A stretch of DNA of 64,000 nt from an uncultured Flaviramulus sp. (GCA_947501105.1 CANMUP010000002.1:558001-622000); one strand, 5' to 3'; counted from the stretch's first letter, positions 1 to 8,919 are shown. Made by a program: numbers and translations. Notes: generated by a model from the letters alone, not told the origin.

Positions 1-830
1 AAAGTACCACTCCAAATATAAATAAGTGGAATGAGTTTTTAACACGGCATAAAAATCCAAAGTCAGAAATAACCATTGGTTTAATAGGTAAGTATGTTGA
101 GTTACAAGATTCGTATAAATCTATTTTAGAAGCCTTTATACATGCTGGTGCAGCAAACGAAGTAAAAGTAAAGATTGAGTCTATACATTCAGAATATATA
201 AATAATGACAATGCTAAATTAAAACTATCGCATTTAGATGGTGTTTTGGTAGCTCCAGGTTTTGGCGAACGTGGTATTGAAGGGAAAATTGATGCAGTTA
301 GATATGTGCGCGAAAATAATGTGCCATTTTTTGGTATTTGTTTAGGTATGCAAATGGCAGTAATAGAGTTTGCGCGCAATGTTTTAAATATAACTGATGC
401 AGATTCTACCGAAATGAATGCCACTACCAAAAACCCTGTTATAGATTTAATGGAGGAACAAAAAAGTATTACTGATAAAGGTGGTACAATGCGTTTAGGT
501 GCTTGGGCTTGTGATTTAAAAATAGGTAGTGCCGTTAGAGATATTTATAAGACAGAAACTATTAGTGAACGTCACAGACATCGTTACGAATTTAATAGTA
601 ATTATAAAACGCAAATAGAAGCTGCTGGTATGCTTGCTACAGGTTTAAATCCTGATACTGGTTTGGTAGAAATTGTTGAAATACCAGAACACCCATGGTT
701 TGTTGGCGTGCAATATCACCCAGAATATAAAAGCACTGTTGCAAATCCGCACCCTTTATTCGTTGCATTTGTTAAAGCTGCATTGAATAATCATAAAAGA
801 AAAAAAGGTGTCAGTATGGCACAAAATTAA
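1..830 (+). CDS. pyrG: CTP synthase, C-terminal part (partial, 5' end outside window)
   Basis: The reading frame is open from the first bases (codons begin at position 3), so the gene starts before the window. About 275 residues are visible: the end of the synthetase part and the whole class I glutamine amidotransferase domain. This domain releases ammonia from glutamine for amination of UTP to CTP. The nucleophile cysteine lies in FFGICLGMQ (codon 339-341), and the catalytic His and Glu are in QYHPEYKS (codons 717-719 and 723-725). GFGERG and the RHRYEFN block are typical of PyrG. The gene lies upstream of yidC, as is common in flavobacteria. Any ATG inside the visible part, such as the one at 246, is internal. 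Confidence 0.96.
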   Translation, partial: STTPNINKWNEFLTRHKNPKSEITIGLIGKYVELQDSYKSILEAFIHAGAANEVKVKIESIHSEYINNDNAKLKLSHLDGVLVAPGFGERGIEGKIDAVRYVRENNVPFFGICLGMQMAVIEFARNVLNITDADSTEMNATTKNPVIDLMEEQKSITDKGGTMRLGAWACDLKIGSAVRDIYKTETISERHRHRYEFNSNYKTQIEAAGMLATGLNPDTGLVEIVEIPEHPWFVGVQYHPEYKSTVANPHPLFVAFVKAALNNHKRKKGVSMAQN

Positions 831-880
831 AATTGGATAGCTTTTTGTTAATTCAGTAAACTATATAAAATCAATACTTT

Positions 881-941
881 GTCATATTGATCGAAGGCGA
901 AATATCTCAAGAAAGAGATTTTTCATTACAATCAAAATGAC
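881..941. repeat. Palindromic intergenic repeat between pyrG and yidC
   Basis: The ends form an 11-bp inverted repeat with one mismatch (GTCATATTGAT and ATCAAAATGAC). Inside it is a second arm pair, ATCTC and GAGAT, around a short A-rich loop. The block CGAAGGCGAAATATCT looks like the dispersed repeat often seen between flavobacterial genes. Related degenerate fragments occur at 2862-2886 and 10303-10335. It would form a hairpin in a pyrG-yidC transcript. Confidence 0.55.
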
Positions 942-953
942 ACCAACTAAAAT

Positions 954-2852
954 ATGGAAGAAAAGAAATTAGACATAAATTCAATTATAGGTTTTGTACT
1001 TATTTTTGGAATAATGATGTTTTGGCTATGGCAAAATGGACCAACACCAGAAGAAATAGAAGCTCAAGAAAAAGCAAAACAAGAACAAGTTGAAGCGGAA
1101 AAAAAGGCTGAAGCATCAGAACAAACTAAAGTAACTACTGCTGAAGATTATAACGCACCAGTAGTTTCAGATTCTCTTAAACAAATCGATCTACAAAATA
1201 AGTTAGGCGCTTTTGCTTACTCTGCTGCTAATACATCAGATAAAGAAACTCTTGTGGAAAGCGATTTGCTAGCCTTAAAATTCAATAATAAAGGAGGTTA
1301 TCTTTCTGAAGTTAAATTAAAGAAATTTGTAGATTTCGATTCGGTTCCTATCTATATAATAAAAGATAATAACGCAGCTTTCAATATTAATTTTGGAACA
1401 ACAGATAGCAGAATTCTTAATACCAAAGATTTATATTTTGAACCATCTGTAACTGAAAATGGTGATGTTACAGTTATTTCAATGAAACTGAAGGTGTCAG
1501 AAAGTGAATTTTTAGAATACCGTTACGAACTAAAGGAAGGTGATTATATGATGGATTTCACCATTCGTTCTCAGGGATTAAGCGACGTGATTAATAGCTC
1601 TCAAGCTGTAAATTTAGATTGGAATTTAAAAACATATCGTCACGCAAAAAGTATATCGTATTCAAACAGATATACAGATATTCACTATGAATATGAGGGA
1701 GATAAAGACGATTATACAGGAATGTCTGATTCTGATGAAGACGAAGAAGATGTATCTTGGATAGGCTATAAACAACACTTTTTTACGTCTATATTATTAG
1801 CAGATAAACCTTTTAAAACCGTTAATTTTAAAGTCAAAAATTTAGTAGAAGACGAAACAATTGATACGGTTTTTACCAAAGATTTTGCAACAAAGATGCC
1901 TTTAGAGCTACAAAGCGGAGAGTTTAATAGCTCTATGGATTGGTATTATGGACCAACTGATTATAAAATATTAAATAGTTACGATAGAAATTTAGATGAG
2001 ATTGTACCATTGGGTTGGGGTATTTTTGGATGGATAAATCGTTATCTTTTTATTCCGTTATTTGGTTTTTTAAGCGGCTTTTTACCTTACGGAATAGCTA
2101 TTATTGTTATGACGGTGTTGATAAAATTAGCCATGTCATTTGTGCAATACAAACAGTTTTTATCGCAAGCTAAATTGAAAATTCTAAAACCAGAATTAGA
2201 TGCTATTCGTGAAAAGCATAAAAACAATAAAGCAAAAGCACAACAAGAAACTATGGCATTGCAAACTAAAGCAGGTGCAAGCCCAATGGCTGGTTGTATG
2301 CCAGCATTAATACAGTTGCCAGTGTTTTATGCGTTGTTCCAGTTTTTCCCCTCAGCATTCGATTTACGCCAAAAAAGTTTCCTTTGGGTAAAAGATTTAT
2401 CATCATATGATACTATTTATGAGTTTCCAGCTGGTTGGAGCATTCCTTTTTATGGAAATCATGTAAGCTTATTTCCAATATTGGCATCAATCGCTATTTT
2501 CTTTTACATGCGTTTAACAACAGGACAGCAAGTAGCATCGCAACCAACACAAGAAGGGATGCCAGACATGAGTAAAATGATGAAGTATATGATGTACTTT
2601 TCTCCAATCATGATGTTGTTTTTCTTTAATAATTATGCATCTGGATTAAGTTTATATTATTTTATTTCTAACTTGATTAGTATTGGAATTATATTGGTGA
2701 TTAAGAATTATATTCTTGATGAAGATAAAATTCATGCACAAATTCAAGAGAATAAAAAGAAACCTAAAAAACAAGGGCGTTTTCAGAAAAAAATGGCTGA
2801 AATGATGGAGCAAGCTGAAAAACAAAAACAGGCACAGCAAAAACGTAAATAG
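954..2852 (+). CDS. yidC: Membrane protein insertase YidC
   Basis: This 632-residue protein is the YidC/Oxa1/Alb3 insertase, which places membrane proteins in the inner membrane with or without SecYEG. The N-terminal transmembrane helix (about residues 12-27, with the typical FWLWQNGP end) is followed by a large periplasmic domain (about 40-350). The conserved hydrophobic core then begins near IPLFGFLSGFLPYGIAIIV, with QLPVFYALFQFF further on. The C-terminus is a long lysine-rich tail that probably contacts ribosomes. The length fits Bacteroidota YidC. It lies 123 bp downstream of pyrG, separated by a palindromic repeat; no clear promoter was seen in the gap. Confidence 0.97.
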   Translation: MEEKKLDINSIIGFVLIFGIMMFWLWQNGPTPEEIEAQEKAKQEQVEAEKKAEASEQTKVTTAEDYNAPVVSDSLKQIDLQNKLGAFAYSAANTSDKETLVESDLLALKFNNKGGYLSEVKLKKFVDFDSVPIYIIKDNNAAFNINFGTTDSRILNTKDLYFEPSVTENGDVTVISMKLKVSESEFLEYRYELKEGDYMMDFTIRSQGLSDVINSSQAVNLDWNLKTYRHAKSISYSNRYTDIHYEYEGDKDDYTGMSDSDEDEEDVSWIGYKQHFFTSILLADKPFKTVNFKVKNLVEDETIDTVFTKDFATKMPLELQSGEFNSSMDWYYGPTDYKILNSYDRNLDEIVPLGWGIFGWINRYLFIPLFGFLSGFLPYGIAIIVMTVLIKLAMSFVQYKQFLSQAKLKILKPELDAIREKHKNNKAKAQQETMALQTKAGASPMAGCMPALIQLPVFYALFQFFPSAFDLRQKSFLWVKDLSSYDTIYEFPAGWSIPFYGNHVSLFPILASIAIFFYMRLTTGQQVASQPTQEGMPDMSKMMKYMMYFSPIMMLFFFNNYASGLSLYYFISNLISIGIILVIKNYILDEDKIHAQIQENKKKPKKQGRFQKKMAEMMEQAEKQKQAQQKRK

Positions 2853-2861
2853 TAAAAATTC

Positions 2862-2886
2862 TGCCTCCCTGAGTGCAGTCGAATGA
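2862..2886. repeat. Fragment of dispersed intergenic repeat
   Basis: The block CCCTGAGTGCAGTCGAATGA resembles the CTGAGCGnAGTCGAA core of a repeat common between flavobacterial genes. It is short and has no matching second arm here, so it is probably a decayed half copy. Confidence 0.35.
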
Positions 2887-2902
2887 TATTAGTTTTCAAA
2901 AT

Positions 2903-2935
2903 AAAAAGCTGTCAATTATGTTTGGCAGCTTTTTT
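2903..2935 (+). terminator. Rho-independent terminator after yidC
   Basis: AAAAAGCTGTCAA pairs with TTGGCAGCTTTTT across a 6-nt loop, with a single G-U pair and a run of T on the 3' side. It lies about 50 bp after the yidC stop codon and reads in the same direction. Confidence 0.85.
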
Positions 2936-2987
2936 GTAATATACAATTTGAAATTATTTTTCGTTAGTATAATATAAATTTTTCAAA

Positions 2988-3689
2988 ATGAAGCACATTT
3001 TTATTTTCTTGTTACCATTATTAACCTCACTAACTTTTGCCCAAAACATCAATCAATTTGATGCTAATGGCAAGCGCCATGGTATTTGGAAAAAAACATT
3101 TGATGGCACCAAAGTTTTAAGATACGAAGGCGAATTTTTACACGGTAAAGAAACAGGCTTATTTAAGTTTTATAAAAACATAAAAAAGAAAGCCGTTTTA
3201 ACTGCGACTAAACAGTTTAATAAAACCGATAATATAGCTTATGTTACTTTTTTATCCTCTAGAGGAAAGCTTATTAGCGAAGGTAAAATGGATAGAAAAA
3301 AGTATATAGGTGAATGGAAGTATTACCAGAAGAGAAATGATAATTTATTGACTTTAGAAAATTATAACACCAAAGGCATATTAGAAGGAGAGCGTTTTGT
3401 GTATTATGAAAATGGTCAGATAGCTGAAAAACAATTTTATAAAAATGGCAAGTTAGATGGTGTTTCCGTTTGGTATTCGGAGAAGAATGTTGTTTTAAAA
3501 GAATTTATTTATGAGAACGGGGAATTGCATGGAGCTTCAAAATATTATAACCCAAAAGGAGAGTTAATTACAGAAGGGCAATATAAAAAAGGGAAGAAAC
3601 ATGGTATTTGGAAGTACTACGAAAATGGAGAATTAATTAATGAAAAAGATTTTACTTATAAACCTAAGTATATAAAAAAGAAACAATAG
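2988..3689 (+). CDS. Secreted YwqK-like protein with MORN-type repeats
   Basis: This 233-residue protein has a signal peptide (MKHIFIFLLPLLTSLTFAQN, cleavage near residue 19). The rest is a ladder of short repeats of the form YYENGxxxxxxxYKNGKLxG, clearest from about residue 130 to 225 (YYENGQIAEKQFYKNGKLDG, IYENGELHGASKYYNPKGEL, GIWKYYENGEL). This is the toxin_YwqK/MORN-like family, widespread in Bacteroidota. The name YwqK-antitoxin comes from Bacillus, and no toxin partner is seen here, so a toxin-antitoxin role should not be assumed. A periplasmic or outer-membrane structural role is possible. It stands alone between two terminators. Confidence 0.8.
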   Translation: MKHIFIFLLPLLTSLTFAQNINQFDANGKRHGIWKKTFDGTKVLRYEGEFLHGKETGLFKFYKNIKKKAVLTATKQFNKTDNIAYVTFLSSRGKLISEGKMDRKKYIGEWKYYQKRNDNLLTLENYNTKGILEGERFVYYENGQIAEKQFYKNGKLDGVSVWYSEKNVVLKEFIYENGELHGASKYYNPKGELITEGQYKKGKKHGIWKYYENGELINEKDFTYKPKYIKKKQ

Positions 3690-3721
3690 AAAAATTTATT
3701 TTAAGGATAGATATAAAGAAT

Positions 3722-3747
3722 GGTAACTATTTATGTTGCCTTTTTTT
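3722..3747 (+). terminator. Probable terminator after the YwqK-like gene
   Basis: GGTAAC pairs with GTTGCC (one G-U pair) across a 7-nt loop and is followed directly by seven T. It lies between the stop codon at 3689 and the mnmA promoter and overlaps the region where the mnmA -33 element should be. Confidence 0.65.
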
Positions 3748-3752
3748 ATTTG

Positions 3753-3764
3753 TAAATTTGCCAA
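3753..3764 (+). promoter_or_regulatory. mnmA promoter -7 box directly before the start codon
   Basis: TAAATTTG (3753-3760) matches the Bacteroidota -7 consensus TAnnTTTG exactly. Only 4 nt (CCAA) separate it from the ATG at 3765, so transcription should start at or next to the A of the start codon. No well-spaced TTG -33 element is evident. Confidence 0.6.
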
Positions 3765-4952
3765 ATGAAAAGAGTAATAATAGGGCTTTCTGGAGGTGTA
3801 GATTCTAGCGTCGCAGCTTATTTATTAAAAAAGCAAGGTTACGAGGTAATAGGGCTGTTTATGAAAAACTGGCATGACGACTCTGTGACTATCTCTAATG
3901 AATGTCCTTGGTTAGATGATAGTAATGATGCTATGTTGGTTGCTGAAAAATTAGGAATTCCGTTTCAAACGGTTGATTTAAGTGAGCAATACAAAGAGCG
4001 TATTGTAGATTATATGTTCAACGAATATGAAAAGGGTAGAACACCTAATCCAGATGTACTTTGTAATAGAGAGATTAAGTTTGATGTTTTTATGAAAATA
4101 GCTTTAGAACTGGGAGCAGATTATGTTGCTACTGGGCACTATTGCAGAAAAGAAACTATTAAAAAAGGAGATAAAGAAATCTATCAATTACTTTCTGGAG
4201 CTGATAATAATAAAGATCAGTCATATTTTTTATGTCAATTATCGCAAGAACAATTGGCAAAATCGTTATTTCCTATTGGTGAATTAACAAAACCAGAAGT
4301 TAGAGATATAGCCACTCAATTAGATTTAGTTACGGCCGAGAAAAAAGATTCTCAAGGGTTGTGTTTTATAGGTAAAGTAAAGCTACCTGATTTTCTTCAA
4401 CAGCAATTAAAACCTAAAGAAGGTGTTATCGTTGAGGTTCCTAAAGAACAGGAAGTTTTTAATGAATCGATTCCAGAATTTCAATCTGAAGAAGACAAAT
4501 TAAAATACTTATCTAGAAAAATCGATTATAAAATTGATGATGGTAAAATTGTTGGTAAACATCAAGGAGCGCATTATTTTACCAAAGGGCAACGTAAAGG
4601 GCTTGCTGTAGGTGGCACTATTGAGCCTTTATTTGTAATTGATACTGATGTTGATGAGAATGTAATTTACACAGGGCAAGGTAAAGAGCATCCTGGTTTA
4701 TATAAAAAAGCATTGTTTGTTACAAATGAAGAGTTACATTGGATTCGTGAAGATTTAGCTTTAAAAGTTGACGAAACTATGCAAGTTAATGCTAGAATAC
4801 GTTATCGTCAATCGCTTCAAAAAGCAACTTTGCATAAAGTAGACAGTGGATTGTATGTAGAGTTTGAAGAGTTCCAATCTGCAATAACTGAAGGACAATT
4901 TGTAGCTTGGTATATAAATGATGAGTTAATAGGTTCTGGTGTAATTTCGTAA
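3765..4952 (+). CDS. mnmA: tRNA 2-thiouridine(34) synthase MnmA
   Basis: This 395-residue protein is MnmA, which thiolates the wobble uridine of tRNA Lys, Glu and Gln in the cytoplasm. The ATP-binding PP-loop SGGVDSS is at residues 9-15. The two catalytic cysteines are Cys100 ([14 protein letters not shown]) and Cys200 (DSQGLCFIG). [15 protein letters not shown] marks the central domain. It is about 30 residues longer than the E. coli enzyme because of an acidic insertion near residues 225-250 ([16 protein letters not shown]), which I believe is common in Bacteroidota. The start is fixed by [11 protein letters not shown], only 4 nt after a promoter -7 box. The subtilase gene follows after 20 bp and is probably co-transcribed. 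Confidence 0.97.
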   Translation: MKRVIIGLSGGVDSSVAAYLLKKQGYEVIGLFMKNWHDDSVTISNECPWLDDSNDAMLVAEKLGIPFQTVDLSEQYKERIVDYMFNEYEKGRTPNPDVLCNREIKFDVFMKIALELGADYVATGHYCRKETIKKGDKEIYQLLSGADNNKDQSYFLCQLSQEQLAKSLFPIGELTKPEVRDIATQLDLVTAEKKDSQGLCFIGKVKLPDFLQQQLKPKEGVIVEVPKEQEVFNESIPEFQSEEDKLKYLSRKIDYKIDDGKIVGKHQGAHYFTKGQRKGLAVGGTIEPLFVIDTDVDENVIYTGQGKEHPGLYKKALFVTNEELHWIREDLALKVDETMQVNARIRYRQSLQKATLHKVDSGLYVEFEEFQSAITEGQFVAWYINDELIGSGVIS

Positions 4953-4972
4953 CTTGCCAATAAAACTTAATT

Positions 4973-6613
4973 ATGGTAAAGAAATTATTAATCTTTAGTT
5001 TCCTAAGTTTCTATTTTTTTTCATTTGCTCAACAAGAAGATGCTTGGGTATATTTAACAGACAAACAAAATGTAGCAAGTTCTATTGCTAACCCAATAAA
5101 TATTCTTACTCAAAAAGCCATAGATAGAAAAGCTAAACACAGTGTAGTAATTGATTCTAGAGATGTTCCTGTTAATGAATCTTATATTACTCTGTTAAAA
5201 AGCGCAACGGGCATTACAGTAATGGCTAAGTCTAAATGGTTTAATGCAGTACATGTTAGAGGAACAGAAACTAATATTAATAACTTACTTACAAATCCAT
5301 CAATAACATTTATAGATCATATTGATTTTGCTGATAAAAGTTTAAACACTACTAAAACTACTAAAGAAAAAGCAGTATTTATAATAAAAGATAAATTTGA
5401 AGTTGAAAAAACATTTGTAGATTTTACTTATGGTAATACACAAAACCAAGTTGATATGATTAATGCTGATGATTTGCATGTTGCAGATTATACAGGTGAT
5501 GGCGTTACGATTGCAGTACTCGATGCAGGATTTATAAATGTGAATACAATGGGAGCTTTCCAGCGAATTAGAGATGCAGGAGATTTGCTAGGAGGTTATG
5601 ATTTTGTAAACCGAAATCCAAATGTTTATGCTAATACTTCCAGTTCACACGGCACTCAAGTTTTAAGTACTATGGCAGGTTATGTTTTAAATAATTATGT
5701 AGGTACAGCACCAGATGCATCGTATTATTTGTTTATAACCGAAGATAGTAACGATGAAAACCCTATTGAAGAAAGTTATTGGGTTGAAGCTGTAGAGCGA
5801 GCTGATAGTTTAGGTGTAGATTTAGTAAATACTTCTTTAGGGTATAAAGATTATACACCAAATTATCCAAGTTATAGTTATGCTTCAGCAGATATGGACG
5901 GGAACACTGCTTTTATTACTAAAGGAGCAAATATGGCTTTTGAAAAAGGATTGTTATTGGTTAATTCTGCTGGCAATGAGGGGAATTCTGGGGTTAGTGC
6001 TCCAGCTGATTCTCAATTTGTATTATCTATTGGTGCAGTAAATTCGTTAGGTAATTACGCATCATTTAGCTCTGTAGGTAGTGCTTTTCAGCCTTCTCAG
6101 AAACCAGATGTTGTAGCACAAGGACAGTCAGCTTCTGTAATAGACCCTAGTAACACTATCGGTAGTAATAATGGTACATCATTTAGCTCTCCTATTTTAG
6201 CAGGTGGTATTGCGTGTTTAATGCAGGCATTACCAAATAAAACTAATGCTGAAATTATGCAACTTGTTCGCGAATCGGGCTCTCAATTTAGTACTCCCGA
6301 TTATCAACTAGGTTACGGCATTCCTAATTTAATGAGTGCACTTAGCACTGCATTATCTATTGATGATTTTGAAAAAACTAATACTATATCAATTTATCCT
6401 AATCCTGCTAAAGCCTTTGTTTATGTTAAAGTGCCTTTAAATAAAAATAAATTAACAATAACCTTTTTCAATGTTTTAGGAAAACGGGTTTTACAACGTT
6501 CAATTAGTGCCACTAATAACCAAATTGATGTTTCTTCATTATCAAAAGGTATTTATATTATCAATGTTAAATCCAAAAGCAAAGCGAAATCTTTTAAATT
6601 TATAAAGAATTAG
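4973..6613 (+). CDS. Secreted subtilisin-like serine protease with type IX secretion C-terminal domain
   Basis: This 546-residue S8 family peptidase has a signal peptide (residues 1-20, ending FSFAQQ), a propeptide-like region to about 165 and a catalytic domain of about 170-455. The catalytic triad is Asp184 (VLDAGF), His226 (SSHGTQV) and Ser403 (NGTSFSSP). The oxyanion Asn is in NSAGNEGN near residue 335. The Asp motif reads D-A-G rather than the common D-T-G or D-S-G. A type A T9SS sorting domain starts at SIYPNPAKAF (about 473) and ends in a basic tail. So the protease is inferred to cross the outer membrane by the type IX system and act at the surface or outside. The next gene starts immediately after its stop codon. 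Confidence 0.93.
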   Translation: MVKKLLIFSFLSFYFFSFAQQEDAWVYLTDKQNVASSIANPINILTQKAIDRKAKHSVVIDSRDVPVNESYITLLKSATGITVMAKSKWFNAVHVRGTETNINNLLTNPSITFIDHIDFADKSLNTTKTTKEKAVFIIKDKFEVEKTFVDFTYGNTQNQVDMINADDLHVADYTGDGVTIAVLDAGFINVNTMGAFQRIRDAGDLLGGYDFVNRNPNVYANTSSSHGTQVLSTMAGYVLNNYVGTAPDASYYLFITEDSNDENPIEESYWVEAVERADSLGVDLVNTSLGYKDYTPNYPSYSYASADMDGNTAFITKGANMAFEKGLLLVNSAGNEGNSGVSAPADSQFVLSIGAVNSLGNYASFSSVGSAFQPSQKPDVVAQGQSASVIDPSNTIGSNNGTSFSSPILAGGIACLMQALPNKTNAEIMQLVRESGSQFSTPDYQLGYGIPNLMSALSTALSIDDFEKTNTISIYPNPAKAFVYVKVPLNKNKLTITFFNVLGKRVLQRSISATNNQIDVSSLSKGIYIINVKSKSKAKSFKFIKN

Positions 6614-7555
6614 ATGCCAAACAGAATTACGGAATTATTCAACATAAAACATCCCATTATTCAAGCAGGAATGATTTGGAATAGTGGATGGAAATTAGCT
6701 TCAGCCTCAAGTAACGCAGGAGTTTTAGGACTTATAGGTGCAGGTAGTATGTATCCTGAAGTATTGAGAGAGCATATTCAAAAATGCAAAAAAGCAACTA
6801 GTAAACCTTTTGGGGTTAATGTACCCATGCTATACCCCAATATTCAAGAAATTATGGATATTATTGTTGAAGAAGGGGTGAATATTGTATTTACATCGGC
6901 GGGTAATCCAAAAACTTGGACCTCTTGGTTACAAGATAAAGGTATTACGGTTGTACATGTTGTGAGTAGTGTAAAGTTTGCATTAAAAGCGCAAGACGCT
7001 GGAGTAGATGCTATTGTTGCTGAAGGATTTGAAGCTGGTGGACATAACGGAAGGGACGAAACTACAACGCTTACGCTCATTCCTATGGTGAAAGAGCAGA
7101 TAAAAATACCATTAATAGCAGCAGGCGGTATAGCCACAGGAAAAGCAATGTTAGCAACGATGGTTTTAGGAGCAGATGGTGTGCAAGTTGGGAGTCGGTT
7201 TGTAGCTAGTGAAGAAAGCTCGGCACATAAAGATTTTAAACAAGTGGTTGTTGATGCTAAAGAAGGCGATACGCAATTAACGTTAAAAGAATTAGCACCA
7301 GTACGATTAATTAAGAATAAGTTTTATAACGAACTTCAAGAGTTATATAAAATGGCACCAACACCAGAGCAATTAAAAACGTTATTAGGAAGAGCTCGAG
7401 CAAAACGTGGTATGTTTGAGGGCGATTTAGATGAAGGAGAGTTAGAGATTGGTCAAATTGCAGGATTAATTCACGATATTAAACCAGTAGCTCAAATTGT
7501 TGAAGATATGGTAAAAGAGTTTGAAGTAGCTAAACTTAAAGTGTCTAAATTATAA
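6614..7555 (+). CDS. Nitronate monooxygenase-like FMN enzyme
   Basis: This 313-residue TIM-barrel flavoprotein belongs to the nitronate monooxygenase / FabK-like (NPD) family. Visible motifs are HPIIQAGM at the N-terminus, EGFEAGGHNG with the likely catalytic His, AAGGIATG for FMN phosphate binding, and GADGVQVGSRF. Members oxidise nitronates such as propionate 3-nitronate, or reduce enoyl-ACP; the family alone does not decide which. The AGGHNG motif favours the nitronate monooxygenase side. The ATG at 6614 follows the subtilase stop codon with no gap, suggesting translational coupling and one transcript with mnmA and the protease. No functional link between the three is obvious. Confidence 0.85.
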   Translation: MPNRITELFNIKHPIIQAGMIWNSGWKLASASSNAGVLGLIGAGSMYPEVLREHIQKCKKATSKPFGVNVPMLYPNIQEIMDIIVEEGVNIVFTSAGNPKTWTSWLQDKGITVVHVVSSVKFALKAQDAGVDAIVAEGFEAGGHNGRDETTTLTLIPMVKEQIKIPLIAAGGIATGKAMLATMVLGADGVQVGSRFVASEESSAHKDFKQVVVDAKEGDTQLTLKELAPVRLIKNKFYNELQELYKMAPTPEQLKTLLGRARAKRGMFEGDLDEGELEIGQIAGLIHDIKPVAQIVEDMVKEFEVAKLKVSKL

Positions 7556-7636
7556 AACCTTTATACTTTAAAAAGTTTGTCATAAATAACATAAATATGT
7601 TTTTTGTATGGCGATACCATAAATATTGTTTGAGAA

Positions 7637-8566
7637 CTAGTTTTGCCCCAAATAGCTAACTTTATAAAGTCTGCTTAATCCATTATCATATTTATTAAAT
7701 TCATTTATGAGTTCATTAATTGATAAAGGTTTTTCAAGACTTGTTTTTGTGTTATCTAATTTACTAGTAAAATATAGAGTATTTGTTTTTACATCCACAT
7801 ATGGACAATAATCCATTTTAGTTGAATTTATTTTGTTACCTAAATTTTTTGCTTTCGTCCAACCTTCTTCAGTATTATAACTAATATATAAATCACCACT
7901 ACCAAAACCGTCTTTCCTGTTGTAACAACCATAAATTAAGTAAGATTCATCGGGTGCAATAAAGGCATTGTATTCATATCCTTCAGAGTTAATAGCATTT
8001 GGTAATACTATAGGTTCAGTTAAACTACCATTAATATTTTTGCTCATATAAATATCATCTTTTCGTTTTAACTCAGGATTATCTCGTGTAAAATAAAAAT
8101 TTCCGTTTGTAGAAATAGAAGGGTAAAATTCACCGTGTTCTGTATTTATTGGGCTTCCCATATTTATTGGCTCAGACCAATCGCTTTTTAAATCATTTCG
8201 TTTAACAAACCAAATATCAAAATCCTTAGGCTTATTAGTTGAATTATCTAAAGGTCTTGTTGATACGAAATAAAGCTTTAAACCATCATGAGAAAAGAAA
8301 GGCTCTAGATCGAAAAATCTGCCAGAGAATGATGCAATTTTTGGACGACTCCATTTATCATTTTCTTTAGTCACAGTAATAATGGCCGAAACATTTCCTA
8401 TAACACTTTGCGCAGAGAACATAATTTCATCTCCATTAGGAGCAATTGCAATATCTCTTACATTAGGAAATTGTTTTGCGATATCTTCTAAAAAAGGAGT
8501 AACGGTTTGTTGAGAAAAGCTAAAAAAAGTATTGAGCAAAAAAAGGAATAATAATAAATGCTTCAT
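7637..8566 (-). CDS. Secreted PD40/WD40-like beta-propeller protein
   Basis: This 309-residue protein has a signal peptide (MKHLLLFLFLLNTFFSFSQQ). Several TolB/PD40-type blades follow, with the sequence pattern of FSxDGxxxYFxS: FSHDGLKLYFVSTRP, STNGNFYFTRDNPE, APDESYLIYGCYNRKDG, VKTNTLYFTSKLD. Such propellers bind peptides, peptidoglycan or substrates, and in Bacteroidota they are common as periplasmic or surface proteins. No enzyme domain is fused. It is transcribed alone, convergent with the nitronate monooxygenase-like gene. Its substrate is unknown. Confidence 0.8.
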   Translation of the reverse strand: MKHLLLFLFLLNTFFSFSQQTVTPFLEDIAKQFPNVRDIAIAPNGDEIMFSAQSVIGNVSAIITVTKENDKWSRPKIASFSGRFFDLEPFFSHDGLKLYFVSTRPLDNSTNKPKDFDIWFVKRNDLKSDWSEPINMGSPINTEHGEFYPSISTNGNFYFTRDNPELKRKDDIYMSKNINGSLTEPIVLPNAINSEGYEYNAFIAPDESYLIYGCYNRKDGFGSGDLYISYNTEEGWTKAKNLGNKINSTKMDYCPYVDVKTNTLYFTSKLDNTKTSLEKPLSINELINEFNKYDNGLSRLYKVSYLGQN

Positions 8567-8684
8567 GAAAATTAGTATTTATCACAAGGTACTAAATGCA
8601 ATTATTCAAAATTCTAAATGTAATGTTAAAAGAATTTGTTTAAAAAAGATATCGATATTCTTGTAAAACTTTGGATAAAAATAA

Positions 8685-8708
8685 AAGGAGGAAATAAATT
8701 TCCTCCTT
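8685..8708 (-). terminator. Orphan hairpin, terminator-like on the minus strand
   Basis: AAGGAGGAAAT and ATTTCCTCCTT form a perfect 11-bp stem with a 2-nt loop. Read on the minus strand, the stem is followed by TTTTATTTTTAT, the form of an intrinsic terminator. Read on the plus strand, no T-run follows. No known minus-strand gene lies immediately upstream, because the next gene (MATE) reads on the plus strand. It therefore may end an unannotated small RNA. Confidence 0.6.
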
Positions 8709-8888
8709 AAATATTGAAACTTGTAAGCTGTAATAATTTTTAATCCCTATAAAATAAAAAGCTAAATGTTTCTAAAATGCTATTTCTTAGTGAGAACGCT
8801 TTTTAAGCATGGCGAATGTATGAAAATGCTACAATAAAACGATGAAAAATTATATTGAGTTATTAACATTTAAATAATAATAACAAAA

Positions 8889-8919
8889 TTGGTAAACAAG
8901 ATGCATAAGTTTACTTTTG
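8889..8919 (+). promoter_or_regulatory. MATE gene promoter, adjacent to the start codon
   Basis: TTG (8889-8891), 20 nt, then TACTTTTG (8912-8919) fits the Bacteroidota consensus TTG-N19-21-TAnnTTTG. The ATG at 8924 comes 4 nt later, so the mRNA should be leaderless or nearly so. The spacing equals that of mnmA. Confidence 0.7.

Noticed and set aside
2652-2840. 62-codon frame antisense to the end of yidC
   Set aside because: It mirrors the lysine-rich tail of YidC and has no independent support.
2988-3689. Toxin-antitoxin system based on the YwqK name
   Set aside because: No toxin gene is adjacent, and the protein has a signal peptide and MORN-like repeats, so a cytoplasmic antitoxin role is not supported.
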